Origin: Cupriavidus phytohabitans
GTDB taxonomy: Bacteria; Pseudomonadota; Gammaproteobacteria; Burkholderiales; Burkholderiaceae
Assembly (NCBI RefSeq): GCF_000426345.1
Contig: NZ_AUFE01000023.1
Coordinates: forward strand, 32,501-96,500
Length of the DNA stretch: 64,000 nt
Direction: 5' to 3'
Shown here: positions 38,601 through 47,368 of the stretch, in pieces
Layout of the letters: each line of letters opens with the position of its first letter
Position numbering within the stretch: position 1 is the stretch's first letter
Made by a program: the position numbers and the translations under genes
The notes under the pieces: model-generated
Databases searched by the model: none
Told to the model about the DNA's origin: nothing
The model's input: only the letters and a program-made list of their open reading frames with translations

Positions 38601-40479
38601 CGACATGTCGGGCGATGTCTTCGGCAACGGCATGCTGCTGTCGCCGCATATCAAGCTGGTGGCCGCCTTTGACCACCGTCACATCTTCCTCGACCCCGCC
38701 CCGGATCCCGCGCGCACGCTGGAGGAACGCACGCGGCTGTTCAATCTGCCGCGCTCGAGCTGGGCCGACTACGATGCCACGCTGATCTCCGCCGGCGGCG
38801 GCATCTTCCCGCGCACGGCCAAGACCATCGCACTGACGCCGCAGGTGCAGGCGGTGCTCGGCATCACGGCCAGCGCGCTGTCGCCGGCCGAGCTGATCCA
38901 CGCCATTTTGATGGCGCCGGTCGACCTGCTTTACAACGGCGGCATCGGCACCTATGTCAAGTCGAGCCAGGAAACGCACCTGCAGGCCGGAGACCGCACC
39001 AACGACGCGGTGCGCGTCAACGGCAACGAACTGCGCTGCAAGGTGGTCGGCGAAGGCGGCAACCTGGGCTTTACCCAGCTGGGCCGCATCGAATTCGCGC
39101 GCAAGGGCGGCCGCATCAACACCGATGCCATCGACAACTCGGCCGGCGTGGACTGCTCCGACCATGAGGTCAATATCAAGATCCTGCTTGGCCTGGTGAT
39201 GGCCGATGGCGAGATGACCGAGAAGCAGCGCAACAAGCTGCTGGCCGAGATGACCGACGAAGTCGGCCTGCTGGTGCTGCAGGACAACTACTACCAGACC
39301 CAGGCGCTGTCGGTGGCCGGGCGCCACGCCACGGCGCTGCTCGATGGCGAGGCGCGGCTGGTGCGCTGGCTGGAGCGCGCCGGGCGGCTGAACCGGGCGC
39401 TGGAATTCCTGCCTTCCGACGAAGATATCGCCGAGCGCAAGCTGGCCGGCGAAGGTCTCACGTCGCCCGAGCGCGCGGTGCTGCTGGCGTACAGCAAGAT
39501 GTGGCTGTACGACGCGCTGCTGGATTCCGACGTGCCCGAAGACCCGCTGGTCGGCGGCCTGCTGGCCGATTACTTCCCGGTGCCGCTGCGCCAGCGTCAC
39601 GGCGAAACCATGCATCGCCACCCGCTGCGCCGCGAGATCCTGTCGACGCACCTGACCAACATGCTGGTCAACCGCATCGGCGCAACCTTCGTGCATCGGA
39701 TCATGGAAGAAACCGACGCGCGCCCGGCCGACATCGTGCGCGCCTGCCTGATTGCACGCGACGTGTTCGGACTGACCGCGCTGTGGCAGGAAATCGATGC
39801 GCTGGACAACCGCGTGCCCGATGCCGAGCAGGCGCGCATGTTCGGCGAGGTGGCGGTACTGCTGGAGCGGGCCTGCCTGTGGTTTATCCGCTATCTGCGC
39901 AGCGGCGGCCAGGCCGGCGCCGAACTGGCGCACTTTACGCAGGCGGCGCAGTGGCTGGTGCCGCAGTTGCCGCAATTGCTGCCAAAGGCCGATGCCGCAG
40001 CGCTGGCGGAACATGCCAGGACCTTCTCCGATGCCGGTGTCGACGAGGCGCTCGCCTTGCGCGTTGCCGGCAGCGAGATTTCAGCGGCGGCGCTGGATAT
40101 CGCCGAAGTCGCCAACGCGTGCGAGCGCAGCCTCGATCTGGTTGCCGGGGTGTATTTCGCGCTGGACAGCCACCTGAGCTTCAGCTGGCTGCGCGAGCGT
40201 GCGCAGGCGCTGCCTTCGGACACGCACTGGGACCTGCTGGCGCGCACCACCACGCTGGAAGACCTGGGCCGGCTCAAGCGCGCGCTGACTGTCAGCGTGC
40301 TGTCGCAGCAGGGGGAACTGCAATCGCCGGAGGCGATGATCGATGCCTGGCGTGCCAGCCGCCATGGCGCGCTGGAGCGGTTTACGCGCATGCTGGCCGA
40401 CCAGCGCGCATCGGGCGCGGCGGGACTGTCGATGCTGTCGGTCGCGGTGCGCGAGATCGGGATGCTGGAGCGCGGCTAG
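35611..40479 (+). CDS. NAD-specific glutamate dehydrogenase, large (180 kDa) type
   Basis: A 1622-residue enzyme of the GDH_GDH180 class, as in Streptomyces, Caulobacter and Pseudomonas GdhB. An N-terminal regulatory half with ACT-like segments (for example EHGWHSDHTVVEIVNDDMPF) precedes the catalytic GDH domain, which carries GGRVARGGLRWSDRREDFRT, VPVGSKGGFVVKRP with the substrate lysine, and GDMSGDVFGNGMLLS. It deaminates glutamate to 2-oxoglutarate with NAD and serves mainly catabolism. The start at 35611 has AGGAGGG just upstream; an ATG at 35539 would add 24 residues. Transcribed alone. Confidence 0.93.
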   Translation: MPQENGDKVAHLLDELLAFARERLPAATFGVAEPFLRHYYDQADTDDLLHREVEDLYGAVMAHWQTAQKFVPGSARIRIYNPTLEEHGWHSDHTVVEIVNDDMPFLVDSVTMEINRQGLALHSAIHPVFRVWRSAAGGIERIALGGASEPGDDSRLESFIHFEVDRSGEAARLDALRSGIARVLGDVRAAVEDWPAMCDVTQATIAAMAQAPHAASPDSTEARAFLEWMMDDHFTFLGQRDYQLVAQEGRYFLRGVPGSGAGILRESLREPDAQDLTPLPAAATAIIEGPAPIFVTKANSRASVHRPGYLDYVGVKLLDAQGQLFGERRFVGLYTSTAYTAPIAEIPLVRRKCANILARAGFLTKGHLYKSLVTILEQYPRDELFQASEDELFDITTGILRLQEHQRTRLFVRRDRFDRFVSCLVFVPRDKYNTDLRQKIQKLLTAAFHGTSCEFTPLLSESPLARIQLTVRGEPGTMPHVDTAELEQRIVHASRRWQDDLAEALHESHGEEQGNRLLQRYGASFPAGYREDYPARTAVRDIELMEHTLRAHHSARGMAMNLYRPIEAAPGAFRFKVYRAGEPIALSHSLPMLEHLGVRVDEERPYLIEPDSAAPVWVHDFGLEIADSGGAADFDIARVKALFEDAFARAWHGEIENDDLNRLVLGAELAARDVTILRAYARYLRQVGSTFSDAYIERALTGNAGIAAMLVALFIARFDTVSQVAADTARQARCDKLLADIEAALDKVPNLDEDRILRLFLGVIQATVRTNYFHRGEDGQPRPYVSFKFNPALVPGLPEPRPMFEIWVYSPRVEGVHLRGGRVARGGLRWSDRREDFRTEVLGLMKAQMVKNTVIVPVGSKGGFVVKRPPPPTDRDAFLQEGIACYQTFLRGLLDLTDNLVGGQLVPPPDVVRHDDNDPYLVVAADKGTATFSDFANAISAEYGFWLDDAFASGGSVGYDHKKMGITARGAWESVKRHFREMGVDIQTTDFTVAGVGDMSGDVFGNGMLLSPHIKLVAAFDHRHIFLDPAPDPARTLEERTRLFNLPRSSWADYDATLISAGGGIFPRTAKTIALTPQVQAVLGITASALSPAELIHAILMAPVDLLYNGGIGTYVKSSQETHLQAGDRTNDAVRVNGNELRCKVVGEGGNLGFTQLGRIEFARKGGRINTDAIDNSAGVDCSDHEVNIKILLGLVMADGEMTEKQRNKLLAEMTDEVGLLVLQDNYYQTQALSVAGRHATALLDGEARLVRWLERAGRLNRALEFLPSDEDIAERKLAGEGLTSPERAVLLAYSKMWLYDALLDSDVPEDPLVGGLLADYFPVPLRQRHGETMHRHPLRREILSTHLTNMLVNRIGATFVHRIMEETDARPADIVRACLIARDVFGLTALWQEIDALDNRVPDAEQARMFGEVAVLLERACLWFIRYLRSGGQAGAELAHFTQAAQWLVPQLPQLLPKADAAALAEHARTFSDAGVDEALALRVAGSEISAAALDIAEVANACERSLDLVAGVYFALDSHLSFSWLRERAQALPSDTHWDLLARTTTLEDLGRLKRALTVSVLSQQGELQSPEAMIDAWRASRHGALERFTRMLADQRASGAAGLSMLSVAVREIGMLERG

Positions 40480-40521
40480 CGCGCCAGCCGTTGCGCCGGC
40501 AAGGCGGCAGAGGCGGCGGGC

Positions 40522-40899
40522 TTACTCGTCCGCGCCCGCAGCGTGCGCGGCATCGTCGTCGCTGTCTTCTTCGATGTGCGAGTCGAGCCCGTCGTCGCCC
40601 CGGCGGGCGCGCAGCTCCAGCCCGAGCAGCACCAGCAGCTCGAACGCATCTGACAGAAGGTGCTTCTGCCGAGGCAGCAGGCTGGCATAAGGCATGTCGT
40701 AGATCGACTGGTGCGCGGCGCGCTGCCCCTTGAGGCCGCGGTCGCGCGCGATATCCGACAGCAGCGCGGCAAACCCGGACAGGTCCTGCGCCGCCAGCGC
40801 CGAATTCAATACCCTTGCGATGACTTCCGGGGAAGCGTTTGCCCAGCCCATGCGTTCAGCATTGGAAGCGGAGTGTTGAGGGAAGTCGGCAAAGTCCAT
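40522..40899 (-). CDS. Conserved hypothetical protein
   Basis: A 125-residue soluble, mostly helical protein, MDFADFPQHSASNAERM at the start and an acidic Asp/Glu-rich tail (IEEDSDDD). No signal peptide, membrane segment or motif I can assign. Codon use and GC match the neighbours, so it is likely real. It converges with the GDH gene at 42 bases distance. Confidence 0.55.
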   Translation of the reverse strand: MDFADFPQHSASNAERMGWANASPEVIARVLNSALAAQDLSGFAALLSDIARDRGLKGQRAAHQSIYDMPYASLLPRQKHLLSDAFELLVLLGLELRARRGDDGLDSHIEEDSDDDAAHAAGADE

Positions 40900-41008
40900 T
40901 TTGTGTTTAACGGTTTTGCCCGAACGAGCTTAAGTCGGCAGCCATGTGAATTTGACCCCACAGGCGTGGGGTGCTGCACAGGCTTGCGGCGCCGGGACGG
41001 CTAGCGGG

Positions 41009-41197
41009 CTAGCGCGCTGCCGGCTTCGCGGCTACCTGCCGATAGACCGTGGTGCCGTCGCGCGCGGTGCGGGCCTCGACATGGTTGCGGGCACCGCATT
41101 GCGGGCAGCGAAATACCGGCCCCTGCCCTTCGTTGCGGATCTGCACCTCGTCCGGCTCCCAGCGGGCGCCGCAAGCCTGGTTCCCACAAACAAACAT
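41009..41197 (-). CDS. Small zinc-ribbon protein
   Basis: A 62-residue protein with two CxxxxC/CxxC knuckles: FVCGNQACGARW and FRCPQCGARNHVE, the four-cysteine zinc ribbon. The start at 41197 has AGGAGAG upstream and gives MFVCGNQ. Such mini-ribbons are often nucleic-acid or protein adaptors. Function unknown. Confidence 0.7.
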   Translation of the reverse strand: MFVCGNQACGARWEPDEVQIRNEGQGPVFRCPQCGARNHVEARTARDGTTVYRQVAAKPAAR

Positions 41198-41238
41198 GAA
41201 CTCTCCTGAAAATTGATAATCAAGGCTCGATAGCCCAC

Positions 41239-41628
41239 TCAACCATTGCGTTGCACCCACTGCCGCGCCCACGAAATCGCCGCGGCGCGGGCATCCTCCG
41301 GCGTGGCATGCGTGGCCGGCGGCGCGCCGCCTTCCAGCACGACGGCGCCAGACTCCCAAATATCGCACAACGCCTTGAAACGACCCGGCCCCAACGCGTG
41401 GCAGAACACGTGGATGACAAAGCCGCGATACTCGACCACGTCGGTCGCGTCATCCGTCAGCGCACGGTCGGCGCTGGCATCGGATGGCACCACGGGTGCG
41501 TCCGTACGCGGATCCGGCCTGCCTCGCGCCGGACTTGCCCACAGCAACGCCGCGCAGGCACTGCCCAGCGCCGCGCCAAGCGCCACGCCCAGGCCAAACC
41601 AGCACGCCTTGCTTTCACACCGCGCCAT
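41239..41628 (-). CDS. Hypothetical membrane-anchored protein
   Basis: A 129-residue protein with one N-terminal hydrophobic segment (about 8-30, FGLGVALGAALGSACAALLW) and a soluble part with VEYRGFVIHVFCHALGPGRFKALCDI, two Cys included. The start at 41628 has AGGGG at good spacing; an in-frame ATG at 41634 touches that site. The stop lies 41 bases from the zinc-ribbon gene, in the same direction, so the two may be co-transcribed. No family recognised. Confidence 0.5.
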   Translation of the reverse strand: MARCESKACWFGLGVALGAALGSACAALLWASPARGRPDPRTDAPVVPSDASADRALTDDATDVVEYRGFVIHVFCHALGPGRFKALCDIWESGAVVLEGGAPPATHATPEDARAAAISWARQWVQRNG

Positions 41629-41801
41629 CGGCATCCCCTGTCAGCGGCCTCCTGCCAGCCATCCTGTCACCTGCGCAAAGCAGCAGGCAGCGTGCACCCG
41701 TATTGCTTTCAAGGTTATACCAATCCGGAAAGAGGCCATTAGCGGGGCACGCCGCGCTCAAACAAGAATCTGGAGCGTGACCCGCCCGCGCGCGGCGACT
41801 A

Positions 41802-41822
41802 TACTGTATATTTATACAGTTA
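41802..41822 (+). promoter_or_regulatory. LexA (SOS) box 1
   Basis: The core CTGTATATTTATACAG (41804-41819) has the full CTGT-N8-ACAG LexA consensus with an alternating AT centre, flanked by TA and TTA. It lies 62 bases before the ATG of the 86-residue gene and differs from box 2 at one base of 16. Confidence 0.85.
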
Positions 41823-41881
41823 TCCGGCAGGCGTCCTGCTTTGGCTGCGCTGCCGCATGGTCCTTGCCATATCCCCTGTTT

Positions 41882-42142
41882 ATGCCCCTGTACCAGTCCG
41901 ATTCCATCCTGCTTGAGGCCTTCCACTTCGGCGACGGTGCCGAATCCCTGCGCCTGCCCTGCGGCGGCGTCAGCATTGATGCCGGCGCCCTCATCGTCCA
42001 CGGCATCGAGCCCGACCTGCTCCGGTCGCTGCGCTGGACGCCCGATTTCCTCTCGTTCGAAGCGCACGGCACGCGCCATCGCTACCCGGTCAGCCGCCCC
42101 GCGCTGGTCGGCCCCGCGCAGGCACGCTTCGCCCTGCTTTAA
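41882..42142 (+). CDS. Orphan 86-residue protein behind a LexA box
   Basis: An 86-residue protein starting MPLYQSDSILLEAFHFGDGA. It looks like a small mixed alpha/beta domain, with one Cys and the pattern VSIDAGALIVHGIEPDLLRSL. No signal peptide or membrane segment. I do not recognise the family. The ATG at 41882 lacks a clear ribosome-binding site. The LexA box upstream implies induction by DNA damage, and a cupin gene follows after 41 bases in the same direction, likely in one transcript. The open frame extends upstream to 41246, but that part overlaps the opposite-strand gene and the LexA box and is not taken as coding. Confidence 0.6.
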   Translation: MPLYQSDSILLEAFHFGDGAESLRLPCGGVSIDAGALIVHGIEPDLLRSLRWTPDFLSFEAHGTRHRYPVSRPALVGPAQARFALL

Positions 42143-42183
42143 GCTATGGCTTCCGCCTGCGCCAGGCCACGCCAAACAACCAC

Positions 42184-42690
42184 ATGCCAGACCGCAGCCT
42201 TGCCGCCAACGAACTGATCCGCACGCTTGAACTGAAATCGCACCCGGAAGGCGGCTTCTACCGCGAAACCTACCGCAGCGAAGAACGCGTCTTGTGCGCC
42301 GACCAGCGTACACGCGAAGCCAGCACCGCAATCTACTACATGCTGTGCGGCAACGACTATTCCGCGTGGCACCGGATCCGTTCCGACGAGTTGTGGCACT
42401 TCCACGCCGGCTCGCCGCTAGATGTGCACAGCATCGCCGACGGCCGTCTCGTCACGCAGCGTCTCGGCGATCCGTTGCGCCACGCCGGCGCGTCCTTCCA
42501 GGCGATGGTGCCCGCCGGCCGGTGGTTTGCCGCGGAACGCGTGGACCTGGCAGACGGCGTCGACTTTGCGCTGGTCGGTTGTACCGTGGCTCCGGCCTTC
42601 CAGTTCAGCGAGTTCGAACTGGCCGATGCGGCCGCGCTTGCTGGCCTGGCGAGCGGCCATGACGCCCTGCTGCACCGACTCTCGCGATAG
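42184..42690 (+). CDS. Cupin superfamily protein, DUF985 type
   Basis: A 168-residue protein of the cupin_5/DUF985 group: LKSHPEGGFYRETYRS near the N-terminus, TAIYYMLCGNDYSAWHRI, DELWHFHAGSPLDVH with the typical cupin His pair, and VPAGRWFAAE. Homologues form RmlC-like jelly rolls; reported roles are unclear. It is 41 bases behind the SOS-box-controlled 86-residue gene and so may be co-induced. Confidence 0.8.
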   Translation: MPDRSLAANELIRTLELKSHPEGGFYRETYRSEERVLCADQRTREASTAIYYMLCGNDYSAWHRIRSDELWHFHAGSPLDVHSIADGRLVTQRLGDPLRHAGASFQAMVPAGRWFAAERVDLADGVDFALVGCTVAPAFQFSEFELADAAALAGLASGHDALLHRLSR

Positions 42691-42845
42691 CGGCGGGCGC
42701 GGCAAAAAAACAGCCCGCCGCGGCGGGGTGCGGGCGGGCCGGTCAGGACTGCTGCGCCAGTCTACGCCGCCACTGCGCACCCCCATCAGCAGAGAATCCT
42801 GATATCCACCGCCTTTTTCCACCGACAGTCCGCGCAGCAGCGCTA

Positions 42846-42865
42846 TACTGTATATTCATACAGTA
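42846..42865 (+). promoter_or_regulatory. LexA (SOS) box 2
   Basis: TACTGTATATTCATACAGTA, a near-perfect LexA operator with symmetrical TA...TA flanks, lies only 17 bases before the ATG of the 82-residue zinc-ribbon gene. The GC-rich hairpin around 42712-42740 precedes it. Confidence 0.88.
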
Positions 42866-42882
42866 TTCCCCCTGTACTTCCC

Positions 42883-43131
42883 ATGTCACCCGAACCCGCC
42901 AACTGCCCCGTTTGCGGCGCCGCCGCCGAGCGCCTGCGTGCCGCACCGCGCGGCTACCTGTACACCTGTCCCCGCTGCGGCAGCTTCCAGATCAGTTCCC
43001 GCGCGCTGTCATGCCGCCCCGGCCTGCCGGCCTCGGCGCGCGAGGATATCCGCCGGCTGCGCGCTTATGGCCACCTGCCGCTGCTGGATCTGACGCGGGA
43101 TGGTGTCAGCATCGGTCCTGGCACGCTCTGA
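42883..43131 (+). CDS. Zinc-ribbon protein behind a LexA box
   Basis: An 82-residue protein with NCPVCGAAAERL and YTCPRCGSFQISSRAL, a four-Cys zinc ribbon of the CPxCG...CPRCG type. Such ribbons often form the N-terminal part of larger proteins linked to nucleic acids; here the protein ends after a short helical region (SAREDIRRLRAYG). The ATG at 42883 is so close to the LexA box that the transcript must have almost no leader. Function unknown; SOS control is inferred from the box. Confidence 0.65.
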   Translation: MSPEPANCPVCGAAAERLRAAPRGYLYTCPRCGSFQISSRALSCRPGLPASAREDIRRLRAYGHLPLLDLTRDGVSIGPGTL

Positions 43132-43246
43132 CCAACGGGCAACAACAAAACAGGACTAAACAGGACGCGATGTTCCGATCATGCCATGGCCACAGCCAGA
43201 GCATTCTCGAAGGCGCAATGCGGAACGCTTGCGGCGAAGGTCGCGC

Positions 43247-43528
43247 TCATGAACGCTTGCACTCAACCTTCTCTTCATACTCTCCATCCTCGTCCCATTT
43301 ACGCTCGATCAGGCACGGACCGTCGCGGTACTTTTCCTTGTGCTCATAGCCGCGCGGACCGCCCTTGCATTTGCGCTCTTCCTTGTATTCGCCATCCCGC
43401 TTGACCTCGCGCTCGATCTTGCAGGGGCCGCTGCGGAATTTTTCCTTGTGCTCGCCGCCGGCATGGGACACGCGTGAAGCAAACACGCAGGAGAGGATGA
43501 GGACGGCGGTGAGGAGCGTTTGGACCAT
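43247..43528 (-). CDS. Secreted 93-residue protein with two Cys-containing repeats
   Basis: A signal peptide (about 1-23, MVQTLLTAVLILSCVFAS, cut near SHA-GGEH) is followed by two tandem repeats of about 33 residues: EHKEKFRSGPCKIEREVKRD...ECK-like and EHKEKYRDGPCLIERKWDED, each with GPC and a second Cys near the end. The mature protein is very rich in Lys and Glu. The paired Cys could form one disulfide per repeat in the periplasm. No function recognised. Confidence 0.7.
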   Translation of the reverse strand: MVQTLLTAVLILSCVFASRVSHAGGEHKEKFRSGPCKIEREVKRDGEYKEERKCKGGPRGYEHKEKYRDGPCLIERKWDEDGEYEEKVECKRS

Positions 43529-43622
43529 GGGGAGACAGTGCGCAAGAGACGACCGAGCTTAGCAACAGCCGGTTGGGCAGGCTGTATCAAAGCGTTACGG
43601 CTGGAGGCCGGCTCCGGGAAAG

Positions 43623-43655
43623 AAAAAACCCGCTTGGCATTCACCAAGCGGGTTT
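43623..43655 (-). terminator. Terminator of tRNA-Pro
   Basis: AAACCCGCTTGG/CCAAGCGGGTTT, a 12-bp stem, with a T run on the minus strand, 7 bases past the tRNA. Confidence 0.9.
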
Positions 43656-43661
43656 CTTGTC

Positions 43662-43738
<77 letters not shown>

Positions 43739-43794
43739 AAAGAAGAAGATTATATCAGAAGCATTTCGCGTATGACTAGCTTCCGACGCACAAA

Positions 43795-44217
43795 TTATCC
43801 CTGCTTCGCGATCTCGCGCAGCTGCGCGAGCAGGTGCTGCACCTCGACCAGTTCATCGCGCAGGCCGGCCACATCAATCGACAGCGCCGCCGGACTTTCC
43901 TCGCGTCTTTCGTCGGCGGCTTCCGACACAGCGGCGGCGTGATGACGGCCTTCGTCGAGCCGGTTGCGGGCGCCGTTGATGGTGAAGCCCTGCTCGTACA
44001 GCAACTCGCGGATGCGCCGGATCAGCAGCACTTCATGGTGCTGGTAGTAGCGGCGGTTGCCGCGGCGCTTGACCGGCTTGAGCTGCGTGAACTCCTGCTC
44101 CCAGTAGCGCAGGACATGCGGCTTGACGGCGCAAAGCTCGCTCACCTCACCGATGGTGAAGTAGCGCTTGGCCGGGATCGGCGGCAACGCGATGCGTTCG
44201 CTGGATTTGTCCGACAT
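43795..44217 (-). CDS. MerR-family regulator downstream of ihfA
   Basis: A 140-residue protein with a MerR winged helix (about 18-86: YFTIGEVSELCAVKPHVLRYW, RRGNRRYYQHHEVLLIRRI) and a short C-terminal coiled coil. It lacks a metal-binding Cys loop, so it is not a metal sensor of the MerR/CueR kind. The pheS-pheT-ihfA-merR order is conserved in proteobacteria, and the protein is usually left uncharacterised there. Confidence 0.88.
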   Translation of the reverse strand: MSDKSSERIALPPIPAKRYFTIGEVSELCAVKPHVLRYWEQEFTQLKPVKRRGNRRYYQHHEVLLIRRIRELLYEQGFTINGARNRLDEGRHHAAAVSEAADERREESPAALSIDVAGLRDELVEVQHLLAQLREIAKQG

Positions 44218-44350
44218 GCAGTGTGTAGACGAGCGTCAGGCCATGCCGGCCATGAGGTTGGCGCGCAGGTTTTGCGCGCCCAGAAGGATACCGATGCAGG
44301 CCTGCGGAAGCAATCCGCCTTTCGGGTGGAAGCCGTGACTTGATGAAGCG

Positions 44351-44737
44351 TCAGCCGGCAATGTCCGCGCGTTCTTCCACCAGGCCCTTGAGCTTCTGGC
44401 TGGCGTGGAACGTCACGACCCGGCGCGCGGTGATCGGAATCACTTCACCGGTCTTGGGATTTCGGCCGGGCCGCTGCGGCTTGTCGCGCAGCTGGAAGTT
44501 GCCGAAGCCGGACAGCTTGACGCTGTCGCCCTGCTCCAGCGCTTCGCGGATGACGTCGAAGAAGGCTTCGACCATGTCCTTGGATTCGCGCTTGTTCAGG
44601 CCGACCTGGTCGAACAGCATCTCGGCAAGCTCGGCCTTGGTCAGCGTGGGAACTTCGGGCGCGCGGGTATCCGGCGTCGCGTCGTCAAGGGTGGAAGCCT
44701 GCCGGTCGCTCATGTCACCCAGTGCTGCAGCGGTCAT
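44351..44737 (-). CDS. ihfA: Integration host factor subunit alpha
   Basis: A 128-residue DNA-bending protein. [20 protein letters not shown] begins the HU/IHF core, and [17 protein letters not shown] is the beta-arm with the intercalating Pro. The N-terminus is about 30 residues longer than in E. coli and unstructured. The start at 44737 is chosen; an ATG at 44761 would add eight residues. It follows pheT in the usual order. Confidence 0.95.
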   Translation of the reverse strand: MTAAALGDMSDRQASTLDDATPDTRAPEVPTLTKAELAEMLFDQVGLNKRESKDMVEAFFDVIREALEQGDSVKLSGFGNFQLRDKPQRPGRNPKTGEVIPITARRVVTFHASQKLKGLVEERADIAG

Positions 44738-44850
44738 GGAATTCGCGTCTCGATCAATCATGTCGATCGCTCTAGTGTCTGTCTGGCGATCCGCCCGGGG
44801 CCAGGCCCGGGCGCCCTTGTTTATCGTAAGCCGTCGCTAGTGGCGTCGGT

Positions 44851-47298
44851 CTAGCCGCGCAGCCGGGCCTGAAAGGCCTCTGTCAGCGCGTCGACCATGG
44901 AGCGCACTGCGCTGTCGACGGTTTCGTCCTGGAGGGTCGACCCAGTATCTTGCAAGGTCACCCGGAACGCAAGGCTTTTCTCGTCCGCGCCGATGGCGGC
45001 CGAAGCGGCCTTGGGACGGAACTCGTCGAACAGCACCAGGCTCTGGCAGAAGCGGCCGTAGCCCTGTTTTTCCAGCGCCGCGCGCATGGTGTCGAGCATG
45101 TCCTGCACGCGTACCGATTGCTTCACCACCACGGCAAGGTCGCGCACTGCGGCCGGGAACTTGGAGATTTCGGTGTACGTGGGCAGGCCGGTCTCGCGCA
45201 GCGCGTCGAGCTGCAGTTCGAACAGCACCGGCGCGTGCTGCAGTTCATACTCCTGCAGCCAGCGCGGATGCAGCTCTCCGACCAAGCCAACAGGCTTGCC
45301 GTCGACCAGCACGCGCGCGGCGCGACCAGGATGCAGCGCCGGGTGCGACACCGGCTCGAAGCGCGGCACGCGCGGATGGAACAGCGCCTCGACATCGCCC
45401 TTGACGTCGAAGAAGTCGACGTTGCGCGTGGCGATGCCCCATTGCTCCTCAAACGCCGGGCCGTAGGCGATGCCCGCGGCCATCATCGGCTGGTGGTAGC
45501 CGGCCACCGTCAGGCCGCCGTCCTTCACGTTCTCGTCGCGATGGAACACGCGGCCCACCTCGAACATGCGCACGCGCGCGGCCTTGCGGTTCAGGTTGTA
45601 GCGCACCTTGTCGACCAGGCCACCGACCAGCGACGAACGCATCACGGCCAGCTGGCTGGCGATCGGGTTCAGCAGGCGGATCGGCTTCTCGTTGGCGGCG
45701 AAGTCGCGTTCCCACTTCTCTTCGACGAAGGCGAAGTTGATGACTTCCTGGTAGTCGCGCGCAGCCAGCGCGTGGCGCACCACGTGTGTCGAGCGGCGTG
45801 CTTCGTTGGTCGGGCGCATTTCGCTTTCGGCGACCGGCGGGCGCGCCGGGATGCGCTCGAAGCCGTAGATGCGCGCGACTTCCTCGATCAGGTCCTCCTC
45901 GATCTCGATGTCGAAGCGGTAGCTCGGCGGCGTGACTTCGAACACTTCGCCTTCGGCGCCTTGCGCGCGCGCGAACGGCAGCTGCAGACGCTGGAACACG
46001 TCGGCGATGGCAGCCGGCGACAGCTCGATGCCGAGCACGCGCTCGGCGCGCGCCACGCGCAGGCTGACCGGCTTGCGCACCGGCAGGTTGACCACGTGGT
46101 CGTCCACCGGACCGGCCTGGCCGCCGCAGATCTCGAGGATCAGCGCAGTGATGCGCTCGATATGCTCGACGGTGGTGGCGTAGTCCACGCCGCGCTCGAA
46201 ACGGTGCCCCGCGTCGGTCGAGAAGTTGTAGCGGCGGCTGCGGCCCTGGATCGCGGCCGGCCACCAGAATGCGGCTTCAAGATAGATGTCGGTGGTGTCG
46301 AGCGTGACGGCAGTGCTGTCGCCGCCCATGATGCCGGCCAGGCTTTCGATTTCCTTGTCGTCGGCAATCACGCCAACCTGCTCGTCGACCTCGATGGTAT
46401 TGCCGTTCAGCAGCTTGATCTGCTCGCCCTTGCGGCCCCAGCGCACGTCCAGGCCGCCGTGGATTTTGTGCAGGTCGAACACGTGCGACGGACGGCCCAG
46501 CTCCAGCATCACGTAGTTCGAGATATCGACCAGGGCGGACACGCTGCGCTGGCCCGAGCGCTCCAGGCGCTGCACCATCCACAGCGGCGTGACGGCACGC
46601 GCATTGACGCCGCGGATGATGCGGCCGGAGAAGCGGCCGCACAGGTCGGGCGCCGACACCTTGACCGGTAGCTTGTCCTGGATCGTCACCGGCACCGGCT
46701 TCATGTCGGGCAGGTTCAGCGCGGCACCGGTCAGCGCCGAGACTTCGCGCGCAACGCCGTGGATCGACAGGCAATCCGCCTTGTTCGGCGTCAGCTTGAT
46801 GACGAAGACCTGGTCATCCAGGTCCAGGTACTCGCGGATGTTCTGCCCGACCGGCGCATCTTCCGGCAGCACCATCAGGCCGCCGTGCTCTTCCGACAGC
46901 TTCAGTTCGCGCGCCGAGCACAGCATGCCGTAGCTATCCACGCCACGCAGCTTGCCGACCTTGATCTCGAACGGCTGGCCGCCGTCCTCCGCCGGTGGCA
47001 GCACCGCGCCGACCAGTGCGCACGGCACCTTGATGCCGGGCTTGACGTTAGGCGCGCCGCAGACGATCTGCAGGGTCTCGCCGGTGCCGGCATCGACCTG
47101 GCACACGTTGAGGCGGTCGGCGTTGGGATGGCGCTCGGTCGACAGCACGTGCGCGACCACCACCTTGTCGAACGGCGGCGCGACCGGGCCCACCTCTTCC
47201 ACTTCCAGCCCGGCCATGGTCAGGCTGTGCGACAGCGCGTCGGTGGAGATCTTTTCAGGGTTGGCGAAGGTGCGAAGCCAGGATTCCGAGAATTGCAT
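44851..47298 (-). CDS. pheT: Phenylalanyl-tRNA synthetase beta subunit
   Basis: An 815-residue PheT: N-terminal [14 protein letters not shown], tRNA-binding OB domain ([20 protein letters not shown]), B3/B4 editing domain, B5 domain and a C-terminal ferredoxin-like anticodon-binding domain ([19 protein letters not shown]). Forms an alpha2-beta2 enzyme with PheS, which precedes it by 70 bases. The start at 47298 matches the standard N-terminus. Confidence 0.97.
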   Translation of the reverse strand: MQFSESWLRTFANPEKISTDALSHSLTMAGLEVEEVGPVAPPFDKVVVAHVLSTERHPNADRLNVCQVDAGTGETLQIVCGAPNVKPGIKVPCALVGAVLPPAEDGGQPFEIKVGKLRGVDSYGMLCSARELKLSEEHGGLMVLPEDAPVGQNIREYLDLDDQVFVIKLTPNKADCLSIHGVAREVSALTGAALNLPDMKPVPVTIQDKLPVKVSAPDLCGRFSGRIIRGVNARAVTPLWMVQRLERSGQRSVSALVDISNYVMLELGRPSHVFDLHKIHGGLDVRWGRKGEQIKLLNGNTIEVDEQVGVIADDKEIESLAGIMGGDSTAVTLDTTDIYLEAAFWWPAAIQGRSRRYNFSTDAGHRFERGVDYATTVEHIERITALILEICGGQAGPVDDHVVNLPVRKPVSLRVARAERVLGIELSPAAIADVFQRLQLPFARAQGAEGEVFEVTPPSYRFDIEIEEDLIEEVARIYGFERIPARPPVAESEMRPTNEARRSTHVVRHALAARDYQEVINFAFVEEKWERDFAANEKPIRLLNPIASQLAVMRSSLVGGLVDKVRYNLNRKAARVRMFEVGRVFHRDENVKDGGLTVAGYHQPMMAAGIAYGPAFEEQWGIATRNVDFFDVKGDVEALFHPRVPRFEPVSHPALHPGRAARVLVDGKPVGLVGELHPRWLQEYELQHAPVLFELQLDALRETGLPTYTEISKFPAAVRDLAVVVKQSVRVQDMLDTMRAALEKQGYGRFCQSLVLFDEFRPKAASAAIGADEKSLAFRVTLQDTGSTLQDETVDSAVRSMVDALTEAFQARLRG

Positions 47299-47368
47299 GG
47301 CGCTTCTGATCCGGTAAGTATTCTGTGTAGTCGGTGACGAGTGTTGCGGCGGCTGAATCAGCCCCGCG

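Noticed and set aside
34678..40014. A 1778-codon open frame on the minus strand
   Set aside because: It is the antisense of the NAD-GDH gene; the sequence is His/Arg/Gln-rich low-complexity with no domain, an effect of GC-rich codon use.
41246..41881. Upstream extension of the 86-residue gene to a 298-codon frame
   Set aside because: It overlaps the opposite-strand gene at 41239-41628 and would place the LexA box inside the coding region.
42712..42740. GC-rich hairpin with a T run on the minus strand, behind the cupin gene
   Set aside because: As a terminator it would act on the minus strand, where no gene ends; on the plus strand there is no T run. Kept only as a possible structure.
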